Shown: one piece after another, positions 36,601 through 49,022 of the stretch
Numbering within the stretch: position 1 is the first letter of the stretch
Layout of the letters: every line of letters begins with the position of its first letter
Origin: Plantago major
Lineage: Eukaryota; Streptophyta; Magnoliopsida; Lamiales; Plantaginaceae
Length of the DNA stretch: 64,000 nt
Direction: 5' to 3'
Assembly: GCA_026545765.1 (NCBI GenBank)
Contig: CM048844.1
Coordinates: 73,313,035 to 73,377,034 of the forward strand
Program-made: the position numbers and the translations under genes
The notes under the pieces: generated by a model
Databases searched by the model: none
The model's input: only the letters and a program-made list of their open reading frames with translations
What the model was told of the DNA's origin: nothing

Positions 36601-39600
36601 CATCGAATTAAAAGCGTATTGTTCAGACATCTAGTTTTCGAGAAAACCCAAAGAGGTTAGTACAGGGTTTTTTATGAAAACACTCCATGGGGTTAGTTTG
36701 TGTCAAATTTTATTCACATGACATGGTTTGTGGTATAAAATCTATTCTACGCACATATTCAACTATTTTGGTTGATCGAACATCGAATTAAAAGCGTATT
36801 GTTGAGACATCTAGTTCTCGAGAAAACCCAAAGAGGTTATTACACGTATTTTTGTGAAAAACACTCCATGAGGTTAGTTTGTATCAAATTTTATTCACAT
36901 GACATGGTTTGTGGTATAAAACATATTCTACGCACATATTGAATTATTTTGGTTGATCGAACCTCGAATTAAAAACATATTTTTGAGACATCTAGTTTTC
37001 GAGAAAACCCAAAAGGGTTAGTACACGATTTTTTGTAAAAACACCCCGTGGGGTTAGTTTGTGTCAAATTTTATTCACATGACATGGTTTGTGGTATAAA
37101 ACCTATTCTACGCCCATATTGAACTATTTTGGTTCATCGAACCTCCATTTAAAAACGTATTTCCGTGACCTGTTGTCTTCAATAAAACTCAAAAAGGATA
37201 GTACACGATTTTTTGTGAAACACTCGATAGAGTTAGTTTGTGTCAAATTTTATTCACATGACATGGTTTGTGGAATACAACCTATTCTACGGACATATTG
37301 AACTATTTTGGTTGATCGAATCTCGAATTAAAAACATATTTTTGAGACATCTAGTTTTCGAGAAAACCCAAAAGGGAGTACACGGTTTTTTGTGAAACAC
37401 TCGATAGAGTTAGTTTGTGTCAAATTATATTCACATGACAACGTTTGTGGTATAAAACCTTTTCTACGCACATAATCAACTATTTTGGTTGATCAAACCA
37501 CGAATTAAAAACGTATTTTTGAGACATCTATTTTTCGAAAAAACCCAAAGGGGTTAGTACACGGTTTTTTTTTGTGAAAACACTCCATGGGATTAGTTTG
37601 TGTCTAATTTTATTCACATGACATGGCTTGTGGTATAAAACCTAATCTACGCACATATTGAACTATTTTGGTTGATCGAACCTCGAATTAAAAACATATT
37701 TTTGAGACATCTAATTTTTGAGAAAACGCAAAGGGGTTAGTACACGGTTTTTTATAAAAACACCCCATGGGGTTAGTTTGTGTCAAATTTTATTCACATG
37801 ACATCATTTGTGATATAAAACCTATTCTACGCCCATACTGAACTGTTTTGGTTCATCGAACCTCGATTTGAAAACGCAATTCCGTGACCTGTTGTCTTCA
37901 ATAAAACTCAAAGGGGGTAGTACATGATATTTTGTGAAATATTCAATAAAGTTAGTTTGTGTCAAATTTTATTCACATGACATGGTTTGTGGTATAAAAC
38001 CTATTCTACGCTCATATTGAACTATATTGGTTCATCGAACCTCGATTTAAAAACGTATTTCCGTGACCTGTTATCTGCAATAAAACTCAAAGAGGATACT
38101 ACACGATTTTTTGTGAAATATTCAATAGAGTTAGTTTGTGTCAAATTTTTTTCACATGACATGGTTTGTGGTATAAAACCTATTCTACGCTCATATTGAA
38201 CTATTTTTGTTCATCGAACCTCGATTTAAAAACGTATTTCCGTGACCTGTTGTCTTCAATAAAACTCAAGGGGGGTGGTACACGATTTTTTGTGAAACAC
38301 TCGATAGAGATAGTTTTTGTCAAATTTTATTCACATGACATGGTTTGTGGTATACAGCTATTCTACGCACATATTCAACTATTTTGGTTGATCGAACCTC
38401 GAATTAAAAGCGTACTGTTGAGACGTCTAGTTTTCGAGAAAACCCAAAGAGGTTATTACACGGTTTTTTGTGAAAACACTCCATGGGGTTATTTTGTGTC
38501 AAATTTTATTCACATGACATGGTTTGTGGTATAAAAACTATTCAACGCACATATTGAACTATTTTGGCTCATCGAACCTCGATTTAAAAATGTATTTCCA
38601 TGATCTGTCGTCTTCAATAAAACTCAAAGGGGGTGGTACACGATTTTTTGTGAAACACTCGATAGAGATAGTTTGTGTCAAATTTTATTCACATGACATG
38701 GTTTGTGGAATACAACCTATTCTACGAACATATTGAACTATTTTGGTTGATCGAACGTCGAATTAAAAGCCTATTGTTGAGACATCTAGTTTTCGAGAAA
38801 ACCCAAAGAGGTTAGTACACGGTTTTTTTGTGAAAACACTCCATGGGGTTAGTTTGTGTCAAATTTTATTCACATGAAATGGTTTGTGGTATAAAAACTA
38901 TTCAACGCACAAATTGAACTGTTTTGGTTCATCGAACCTCGATTTGAAAACGCAATTCCGTGACCTGTTGTCTTCAGTAAAACTCAAAGGGGTAGTACAC
39001 GATATTTTGTGAAATATTCAATAGAGTTTGTTTGTGTCAAATTTTATTCACATGACATGGTTTGTGGTATAAAAACTATTCAACGCACATATTGAACTGT
39101 TTTGGTTCATCGAACCTCAATTTGAAAATGCAATTCCGTGATCTGTTATCTTCAATAAAACTCAAAGGGGGTAGTACATGATATTTTGTGAAATATTCAA
39201 TAAAGTTAGTTTGTGTCAAATTTTATTCACATGACATGGTTTGTTGTATAAAAACCATTCAACGCACATATTGAACTATTTTGGTCCATCGAACCTCGAT
39301 TTAAAAATGTATTTCCATGATCTGTTGTCTTCAATAAAACTCAAACGGGGTAGTACACGATTTTTTGTGAAACACTCGATAGAGTTAGTTTGTGTCAAAT
39401 TTTATTCACATGAAATGGTTTGTGGTATAATACCTATTCTATGCACATATTCAAATATTTTGGTTGATCAAACCTCGAATTAAAAACGTATTTTTGAGAC
39501 AATTAGTTTTCGAGAAACCCAAAGGGGTCAAGTACACAATTTTATTGTGAAAACACTCCATGGGTTAGTTTGTGTCTAATTTTATTCTCATGACATGGTT

Positions 39601-41028
39601 TGTGGTATAAAAACTATTCAACGCACAAATTGAACTGTTTTGGTTCATCGAACGTCTATTTGAAAACGCAATTCCGTGACCTGTTGTCTTCAGTAAAACT
39701 CAAAGGGGGTAGTACACGATATTTTGTGAAATATTCAATAGAGTTTGTTTGTGTCAAATTTTATTCACATGACATGGTTTGTGGTATAAAACTATTCAAC
39801 GCACATATTGAACTATTTTGGTTCATCGAACCTCGATTTAAAAACGTAATTCCATGACCTGTTGTCTTCAATAAAACTCAAAGGGGTTTGTACACGGTAT
39901 TTGTAAAAACACCCCATGGGGTTAGTTTGTGTCAAATTTTACTCACATGACATGGTTTGTGGTATAAAACCTATTCTATGCCCATATTGAACTATTTTGG
40001 TTCATCGAACCTCGATTTAAAAATGTATTTCCGTGACCTGTTGTCTTCAATAAAACTCAAAGCGGATAGTACACGATTTTTTATGAAACACTCGATAGAG
40101 TTAGTTTGTGTCAAATTTTATTCACATGACATGGTTTGTGGTATAAAAACTATTCAACGCACATATTGAACTGTTTTGCTTCATCGAACCTCAATTTGAA
40201 AATGCAATTCCGTGATCTGTTATCTTCAATAAAACTCAAAGGGGGTAGTACATGATATTTTGTGAAATATTCAATAAAGTTAGTTTGTGTCAAATTTTAT
40301 TCACATGACATGGTTTGTGGTATAAAACCTATTCTACGCTCATATTGAACTATTTTGGTTAATCAAACCTCGATTTAAAAACGTATTTCCGTGACCTGTT
40401 GTCCTCAATAAAACTCAAAGAGGATAGTACACGATTTTTTGTGAAACATTCTATAGAGTTAGTTTGTGTCAAATTTTATTCACATGACATGGTTTGTTGT
40501 ATAAAAACCATTCAACGCACATATTGAACTATTTTGGTCCATCGAACCTCGATTTAAAAATGTATTTCCATGATCTGTTGTCTTCAATAAAACTCAAAGG
40601 GGTAGTACACGATATTTTGTGAAATATTCAATAGAGTTTGTTTGTGTCAAATTTTATTCACATGACATGGTTTGTGGTATAAAAACTATTCAACGCACAT
40701 ATTGAACTATTTTGGTTCATCGAACCTCGATTTAAAAACGTAATTCCGTGACCTGTTGTCTTCAATAAAACAGTACACGGTATTTGTAAAAACACCCCAT
40801 CAGGTTAGTTTGTGTCAAATATTATTCACATGACATGGTTTGTGGTATAAAACCTATTCTATGCCCATATTGAACTATTTTGGTTCATCGAACCTCGATT
40901 TAAAAATGTATTTCCGTGACCTGTTGTCTTCAATAAAACTCAAAGAGGATAGTACACGATTTTTTGTGAAACACTCGATAGAGTTAGTTTGTGTCAAATT
41001 TTGTTCAGATGACATGGTTTGTGGTATA
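33656..41028 (+). repeat. 179-bp satellite array, block 3
   Basis: About 41 monomers in the same orientation as the other blocks. It includes a very recent 1260-bp duplication and, at 38.9-40.8 kb, units like those at 26.6-29.1 kb (AATGCAATTCCGTGATCTG). It ends at the GTATA site of the next solo LTR. Confidence 0.97.
34280..36800 (+). repeat. 1260-bp tandem duplication, nearly identical copies
   Basis: From about 34280 to 35535 and from 35540 to 36795 the sequence repeats at an offset of exactly 1260 bp (seven monomers). I see only about three single-base differences in more than 1200 compared, so it is very young. The joint near 35535-35545 is a mixed unit: GCGTATT from one B variant followed by TTTGAGACATC from another. 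Confidence 0.93.
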
Positions 41029-41936
41029 TGTTGATACGAAAATATATCCAATCCGTCATAAAGGACCTAGGATCGAATCCTAAGGCATCCTAAGTCATCC
41101 ATGGTATCCGAGTCACTATAGTCCGAGTCGATGGTCCGATTCGGGTCGACCAACCATGGTCCGACCCACCTTAGAAGAAAGGAACAATTGATCTGGAGCC
41201 TGTGAGGTCCGACTCAGGGATTTATGTCCGACCCATCAGGGTCCGAACCACCTTGGAACAAGAAGACAAGTACTCAAACAGCACTGTCTCTGACCCAAGC
41301 CCCCCGACCCGGACGATTGCTCGGATCCAGCATGACAATCTCATAAAGCAACCAAGCAAATAGGCACCAAAGAGTGAGATGTCCGAACCTAGGTACTCCG
41401 AATCGGAAGAGTTAGACAGGCAGGAGAACTTCCTCAGCTAAACAGCCAAATATGGTCCGGACCAGGCATCCGGACCCTTCTCTCCGAACCTGGGATCTCG
41501 GCAGACCTAGTCAAATCCTCTACAACTCTTCCAACAATGACTAATCTACCCCTGAAGCCCAAAATTGGCATGGGCTAAGCTTCATTGTTGGGTCATGGGC
41601 CTAATACTTGCCTTGGTGGCTCAATCATGGCCGTACACATGGCGCAATCCTAGCAAGCCCTCCATTTTGATGATAGCCTATAAATAGGCACACATCCCCA
41701 TAAGATCAAGTAAGTCACATTGCCATCCTACTATCTTATACTACACAGAGTCGATCTTCAGTCGCTCTTGAGTAAAGTCTCACATCCGGTTTGACACTTA
41801 GTAAACCGGATCCTAACCCCCCCCCCCCTCTCCAAGTCACTTGTGCAGGATCTCTCCCGTTGCCTCTTATTGATACGGATAAGTGAAGGAAAGCAAGAAA
41901 TACACACTAAGTGTTTGGGGAGTTCTACCCCCAACA
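41029..41936 (+). mobile_element. Solo LTR, Tat subfamily A (908 bp), TSD GTATA
   Basis: Starts TGTTGATACG and ends CCCCCAACA, with GTATA at 41024-41028 and 41937-41941 and TATAAATA at 41679-41686. It is about 99% identical to the solo LTR at 43745 and sits at the same place in the same monomer variant. Confidence 0.95.
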
Positions 41937-43744
41937 GTATACAACCTATTCTACGTACATATTGAACTATTTTGGCTCATCGTACCTCGATTTAAAAACG
42001 TATTTCCGTGACCTGTTGTCTTCAATAAAACTCAAACGGGGTGGCGGGGTGGTACACGATTTTTGGTGAAAAACTCGATAGAGATAGTTTGTGTCAAATT
42101 TTATTCACATGACATAGTTTGTGGTATACAACCTATTCTACGCACATATTGAACTATTGTGGTTGATCGAACATCGAATTAAAAGCGTATTTTCGAGACA
42201 TCTAGTTTTCGAGAAAAACCCAAAGAGGTTGATACACGGTTTTTTGTGAAAACACTCCATGGGGTTAGTTTGTGTCAAATTTTATTCACATGACATGGTT
42301 TGGGGTATAAACCCTATTCTACGCACATATTGAACTATTTTGGTTCATCGAACCTCCATTTAAAAACGTATTTCCGTGACCTGTTGTCTTCAATAAAACT
42401 CAAAGAGGATAGTACACGATTTTTTGTGAAAAACTCGATAGAGTTATTTTGTGTCAAATTTTATTCACATGACATGGTTTGTGGAATACAACCTATTCTA
42501 CGGACATATTGAACTATTTTTGTTGATCGAACCTCGAATTAAAAACATATTTTTGAGACATCTAGTTTTTGAGAAAACCCAAATGGGTTACTACACGGTT
42601 TTTTGTAAAAACACCCCATGGGGTTAGTTTGTGTCAAATTTTATTCACATGACATGGTTTGTGGTATAAAACCTATTCTACGCCCATATTGAACTATTTT
42701 GGTTGATCGAAAATCGAATTAAAACCGTATTGTTGATACATCTAGTTTTCGAGAAAACCCAAAGAGGTTATTACACGGTTTTTTGTGAAAACACTCCATG
42801 GGGTTAGTTTGTGTCAAATTTTATTCACATGACATGGTTTGTGGTATAAAAACTATTCAACGCACATATTGAACTGTTTTGGTTCATCGAACCTCGATTT
42901 GAAAACGCAATTCCGTGACCTGTTGTCTTCAATAAAACTCAAAGGGGGTAGTACATGATATTTTGTGAAATATTCAATAAAGTTAGTTTGTGTCAAATTT
43001 TATTCACATGACATGGTTTGTGGTATAAAACCTATTCTACGCTCATATTGAACTATTTTGGTTCATCGAACCTGGATTTAAAAACGTATTTCCGTGACCT
43101 GTTGTCTTCAATAAAACTCAATGAGGATAGTACACGATTTTTTGTGAAACACTCGATAGAGTTAGTTTGTGTCAAATTTTATTCACATGACAGGATTTGT
43201 GGTATAAAACCTATTCTACGCACATATTGAACTATTTTGGTTGATCGAACCTCGAATTAAAAACGTATTTTTGAGACATCTAGTTTTCGAGAAAACCAAA
43301 GGGGTTAAGTACACGGTTTTTTGTGAAAACACTCCATCGGGTTAGTTTGTGTCAAATTTTATTCACATGACATGGTTTATGGTATAAAAACTATTCAACG
43401 CACATATTGAACTGTTTTGGTTCATCGAACCTCGATTTAAAAATGTTTATCCGTGACCAGTTGTATTCAATAAAACTCAAAGAGGATAGTACACGATTTT
43501 TTGTGAAACACTCGATAGAGTTAGTTTGTGTCAAATTTTATTCACATGACATGGCTTGTTGTATAAAACCTATACTACGCATATATTGAACTATTTTGGT
43601 TCATCGAACCTCGATTTAAAAATGTATTTCCGTGACCTGTTGTCTTCAATAAAACTCAAAGGGGGTGGTACACGATTTTTTGTGAAACACTCGATAGAGA
43701 TAGTTTGTGTCAAATTTTATTCAGATGACATGGTTTGTGGTATA
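41937..43744 (+). repeat. 179-bp satellite array, block 4
   Basis: About ten monomers between two copies of the same solo LTR. They begin with GTATACAACC after the first LTR and end with TTCAGATGACAT and GTATA before the second, as expected if LTR and satellite were copied together. Confidence 0.97.
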
Positions 43745-44652
43745 TGTTGATACGAAAATATATCCAATCCGTCATAAAGGACCTAGGATCGAATCCTAAG
43801 GCATCCTAAGTCATCCATGGTATCCGAGTCACTATAGTCCGAGTCGATGGTCCGATTCGGGTCGACCAACCATGGTCCGACCCACCTTAGAAGAAAGGAA
43901 CAAAGGATCTGGAGCCTGTGAGGTCCGACTCAGGGATTTATGTCCGACCCATCAGGGTCCGAACCACCTTGGAACAAGAAGACAAGTACTCAAACAGCAC
44001 TGTCTCTGACCCAAGCCCCCCGACCTGGACGATTGCTCGGATCCAGCATGACAATCTCATAAAGCAACCAAGCAAATAGGCACCAAAGAGTGAGATGTCC
44101 TAACCTAGGTACTCCGAATCGGAAGAGTTAGACAGGCAGGAGAACTTCCTCAGCTAAACAGCCAAATATGGTCCGGACCAGGCATCCGGACCCCTCTCTC
44201 CGAACCTGGGATCTCGGCAGACCTAGTCAAATCCTCTACAACTCTTCCAACAATGACTAATCTACCCCTGAAGCCCAAAATTGGCATGGGCTAAGCTTCA
44301 TTGTTGGGTCATGGGCCTAATACTTGCCTTGGTGGCTCAATCATGGCCGTACACATGGCGCAATCCTAGCAAGCCCTCCATTTTGATGATAGCCTATAAA
44401 TAGGCACACATCCCCACAAGATCAAGTAAGTCACATTGCCATCCTACTATCTTATACTACACAGAGTCGATCTTCAGTCGCTCTTGAGTAAAGTCTCAAA
44501 TCCGGTTTGACACTTAGCAAACCGGATCCTAACCCCCCCCCCCTTCTCCAAGTCACTTGTGCAGGATCTCTCCCGTTGCCTCTTATTGATACGGATAAGT
44601 GAAGGAAAGCAAGAAATACACACTAAGTGTTTGGGGAGTTCTACCCCCAACA
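43745..44652 (+). mobile_element. Solo LTR, Tat subfamily A (908 bp), TSD GTATA
   Basis: Starts TGTTGATACG and ends CCCCCAACA, flanked by GTATA at 43740-43744 and 44653-44657, with TATAAATA at 44395-44402. It differs from the LTR at 41029 at roughly eight positions plus C-run length. This is too similar, with too similar flanks, to be an independent insertion. Confidence 0.95.
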
Positions 44653-47600
44653 GTATACAACCTATTCTACGTACATATTGAACTATTTTGGCTCATCGTA
44701 CCTTGATTTAAAAACGTATTTCCGTGACCTGTTGTCTTCAATAAAACTCAAACGGGGTGGCGGGGTAGTACACGATTTTTGGTGAAAAACTCGATAGAGA
44801 TAGTTTGTGTCAAATTTTATTCACATGACATAGTTTGTGGTATACAACCTATTCTACGCACATATTGAACTATTGTGGTTGATCGAACATTGAATTAAAA
44901 GCGTATTGTTGATACATCTAGTTTTCGAGAAAATCCAAAGAGGTTATTACACGGTTTTTTGTGAAAACACTCCATGGGGTTAGTTTGTGTCAAATTTTAT
45001 TCACATGACATGGTTTGTGGTATAAAAACTATTCAACGCACATATTGAACTGTTTTGGTTCATCGAACCTCGATTTGAAAACGCAATTCCGTGACCTGTT
45101 GTCTTCAATAAAACTCAAAGGGGGTAGTACATGATATTTTGTGAAATATTCAATAAAGTTAGTTTGTGTCAAATTTTATTCACATGGCATGGTTTGTGGT
45201 ATAAAACCTATTCTACGCTCATATTGAACTATTTTGGTTCATCGAACCTGGATTTAAAAACGTATTTCCGTGACCTGTTGTCTTCAATAAAACTCAAAGA
45301 GGATAGTACACGATTTTTTGTGAAACACTCGATAGAGTTAGTTTGTGTCAAATTTTATTCACATGACAGGATTTGTGGTATAAAACCTATTCTACGCACA
45401 TATTGAACTATTTTGGTTGATCGAACCTCGAATTAAAAACGTATTTTTGAGACATCTAGTTTTCGAGAAAACCAAAGGGGTTAAGTACACGGTTTTTTGT
45501 GAAAACACTCCATCGGGTTAGTTTGTGTCAAATTTTATTCACATGACATGGTTTATGGAATAAAAACTATTCAACGCACATATTGAACTGTTTTGGTTCA
45601 TCGAACCTCGATTTAAAAATGTTTATCCGTGACCAGTTGTATTCAATAAAACTCAAAGAGGATAGTACACGATTTTTTGTGAAACACTCGATAGAGTTAG
45701 TTTGTGTCAAATTTTATTCACATGACATGGCTTGTTGTATAAAACCTATACTACGCATATATTGAACTATTTTGGTTCATCGAACCTCGATTTAAAAATG
45801 TATTTCCGTGACCTGTTGTCTTCAATAAAACTCAAAGGGGGTGGTACACGATTTTTTGTGAAACACTCGATAGAGATAGTTTGTGTCAAATTTTATTCAC
45901 ATGACATGGTTTGTGGTATAAAACCTATTCTACGCACCTATTGAACTATTTTGGTTGATCGAACATCGAATTAAAAGCCTATTGTTGAGACATCTAGTTT
46001 TCGAGAAAACCCAAAGAGGTTAGTACACGGTTTTTTTGTGAAAACACTCCATGGGGTTAGTTTGTGTCAAATTTTATTCACATGACATGGTTTGTGGTAT
46101 AAAAACTATTCAACGCACCTATTGAACTATTTTGGTTCATCGAACCTCGATTTAAAAATATTTTCCATGATCTGTTGTCTTCAATAAAACACAAAGGTGG
46201 TAGTATACGATTTCTTGTGAAACACTCGATGGAGTTAGTTTGTTTCAAATTTTTTTCACATGACATGGTTTGTGGTGCAAAACCTATTCTACGCTCATAT
46301 AGAACTATTTTGGCTCATCGAACCTCGATTTAAAAACGTATTTCCGTGACCTGTTGTCTGCAATAAAACTCAAAGAGGGTGGTACACGATTTTTTGTGAA
46401 ACACTCGATAGATATAGTTTGTGTCAAATTTTATTCACATGACATGGTTTGTGGTATACATCCTATTCTATGCACATATTGAACTATTTTGGTTGATCGA
46501 ACATCGAATTAAAAGCGTACTGTTGAGACATCTAGTTTTCGAGAAAACCCAAAGAGGTTAGTACATGGTTTTTTGTGAAAACACTCCATGGGGTTAGTTT
46601 GTGTCAAATTTTATTCACATGACATGGTTTGTAGTATAAAACCTATTCTACGCACATATTGAACTATTTTGGTTGATCGAACCTCGAATTAAAAACATAT
46701 TTTTGACACATCTAGTTTTCGAGAAAACCCAAAGGGGTTAGTACACGGTTTTTTGTAAAAACACCCCATGGGGTTAGTTTGTGTCAAATTTTATTCACAT
46801 GACATGGTTTGTGGTATAAAACCTATTCTACGCCCATATTGAACTATTTTGGTTGATCGAACATCGAATTAAAAGCGTATTGTTGATACATCTAGTTTTC
46901 GAGAAAACCCAAAAAGGTTATTACACGGTTTTTTGTGAAAACACTCCATGGGGTTAGTTTATGTCAAATTTTATTCACATGACATGGTTTGTGGTATAAA
47001 AACTATTCAACGCACATATTGAACTGTTTTGGTTCATCGAACCTTGATTTGAAAACGCAATTCCGTGACCTGTTGTCTTCAATAAAACTCAAAGGGGGTA
47101 GTACACGATATTTTGTGAAATATTCAATAGAGTTTGTTTGTGTCAAATTTTATTCACATGACATGGTTTGTGGTATAAAACCTATTATACGCTCATATTG
47201 AACTATTTTGGTTCATCGAACCTCGATTTAAAAATGTATTTCCGTGACCTGTTGTCTTCAATAAAACTCAGAGGGGGTGGTACACGATTTTTTGTGAAAC
47301 ACTCGATAGAGATAGTTTGTGTCAAATTTTATTCACATGACATGGGTTGTGGTATACAACTTATTCTACGCATATATTGAACTATTTTGGTTGATCGAAG
47401 ATCGAATTAAAAGCGTATTGTTGAGACATCTAGTTTTCGAGAAAAACCCAAAGAGGTTATTAGACGATTTTTTGTGAAAACACTCCATGTGGTTAGTTTG
47501 TGTCAAATTTTATTCACATGACATGGTTTGTGGTATAAAAACTATTCAACGCACATGTTGAACTATTTTGGTTGATAGAACCTCGATTTAAAAATATATT

Positions 47601-49022
47601 TCCATGATCTGTTGTCTTCAATAAAACTCAAAGAGGGTTGTACACGATTTTTTGTGAAACACTCGATAGAGTTAGTTTGTGTCAAATTTTATTCACATGA
47701 CATGGTTTGTGGTATAAAACCTATTCTACGCACATATTCAACTATTTTGTTTGATCGAACCTCGAATTAAAAACGTATTTTTGAGACATCTAGTTTTCGA
47801 GAAAATCAAAAGTGGTTAAGTACACGGTTTTTTTGTGAAAACACTCCATCGGGTTAGTTTGTGTCAAATTTTATTCACATGACATGGTTTGTGGTATAAA
47901 AGCTATTCAACGCAAATATTGAACTGTTATGGTTCATCGAACCTCGATTTAAAAATGTATATCCGTAACCTGTTGTCTTCAATAAAACTCAAAGAGGATA
48001 GTACATGATTTTTTCTGAAACACTCGATAGAGTTAGTTTGTGTCAAATTTTATTCACATGACATGGTTTGTTGTATAAAACCTATTCTACGCACATATTG
48101 AACTATTTTGGTTCATCGAACCTCGATTTAAAAACGTATTTCCGTGACCTGTTGTCTTCAATAAAACTCAAAGTGGGTGGTACACGATTTTTTGTGAAAC
48201 ACTCGATAGAGATAGTATGTGTCAAATTTTATTCTCATGACATGGTTTGTGGAATAAAACCTATTCTACACACATATTTAACTATTTTGGTTGATCGAAC
48301 ATCGAATTAAAAGCATATTGTTCAGACATCTAGTTTTCGAGAAAACCCAAAGAGGTTAGTACACGGTTTTTTATGAAAACACTCCATGGGGTTAGTTTGT
48401 GTCAAATTTTATTCACATGGCATGGTTTGTGGTATAAAACCTATTCTACGCACATATTCAACTATTTTGGTTGATCGAACATCGAATTAAAAGCGTATTG
48501 TTGAGACATCTAATTTTCGAGAAAGCCCAAAGAGGTTATTACACGGTTTTTTGTGAAAACACTCCATGGGGTTAGTTTGTATCAAATTTTATTTACATGA
48601 CATGGTTTGTGGTATAAAACCTATTCTACGCACATATTGTATTATTTTGGTTGATCGAACCTCGAATTAAAAACATATTTTTGAGACATCTAGTTTTTTG
48701 AGAAAACCCAAAGGGGTTAGTACACGGTTTTTTGTAAAAACACCACGTAGGGGTTAGTTTGTGTGAAATTTTATTCACATGACATGGTTTGTGGTATAAA
48801 ACCTATTCTACGCCCATATTGAACTATTTTGGTTCGTCGAACCTCCATTTAAAAACGTATTTCCGTGACCTGTTGTCTTCAATAAAACTCAAAGAGGATA
48901 GTACACGATTTTTTGTGAAACACTCGATAGAGTTATTTTGTGTCAAATTTTATTCACATGACATGGTTTGTGGAATACAACCTATTCTACGGACATATTG
49001 AACTATTTTGGTTGATCGAACC
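44653..49022 (+). repeat. 179-bp satellite array, block 5
   Basis: About 24 monomers. The last part (about 47905-48800) is another copy of the five-monomer block at 29118 and 30018. The final monomer is cut at GATCGAACC by element 2 and resumes at 63565. Confidence 0.97.

Larger units (their letters stand above)
41029..45920 (+). repeat. 2.7-kb duplication containing a solo LTR and satellite
   Basis: The first unit, 41029-43744 (2716 bp), is LTR plus about ten monomers. The second, 43745 to about 45920, starts with the same LTR and satellite but switches near 44900 from an offset of 2716 to one of 2176, so it is shorter by 540 bp, or three monomers. The rare insert GGGGTGGCGGGGT at about 42040 and 44755 marks both copies. 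Confidence 0.88.

Noticed and set aside
13963-49001. Dozens of open frames of 60-120 codons beginning MWYK or MLYK, one per satellite monomer
   Set aside because: They recur because the DNA repeats. Each starts in GTTTGTGGTATAAAA and dies in the next unit as the frame drifts (179 is not a multiple of 3). Differences fall without regard to codon position, and nothing resembles a known protein.
13791-49022. Regular direct repeats as a possible CRISPR array
   Set aside because: The whole 179-bp unit repeats with no unique spacers, in a plant nuclear setting. It is satellite DNA.
13791-49022. TTTTCGAGAAAACCC in B monomers as a CENP-B box
   Set aside because: It keeps TTCG and the single A of the core but matches poorly over the CGGG part (about six of nine core bases). 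A match this weak is not convincing, and plants have no established CENP-B box.
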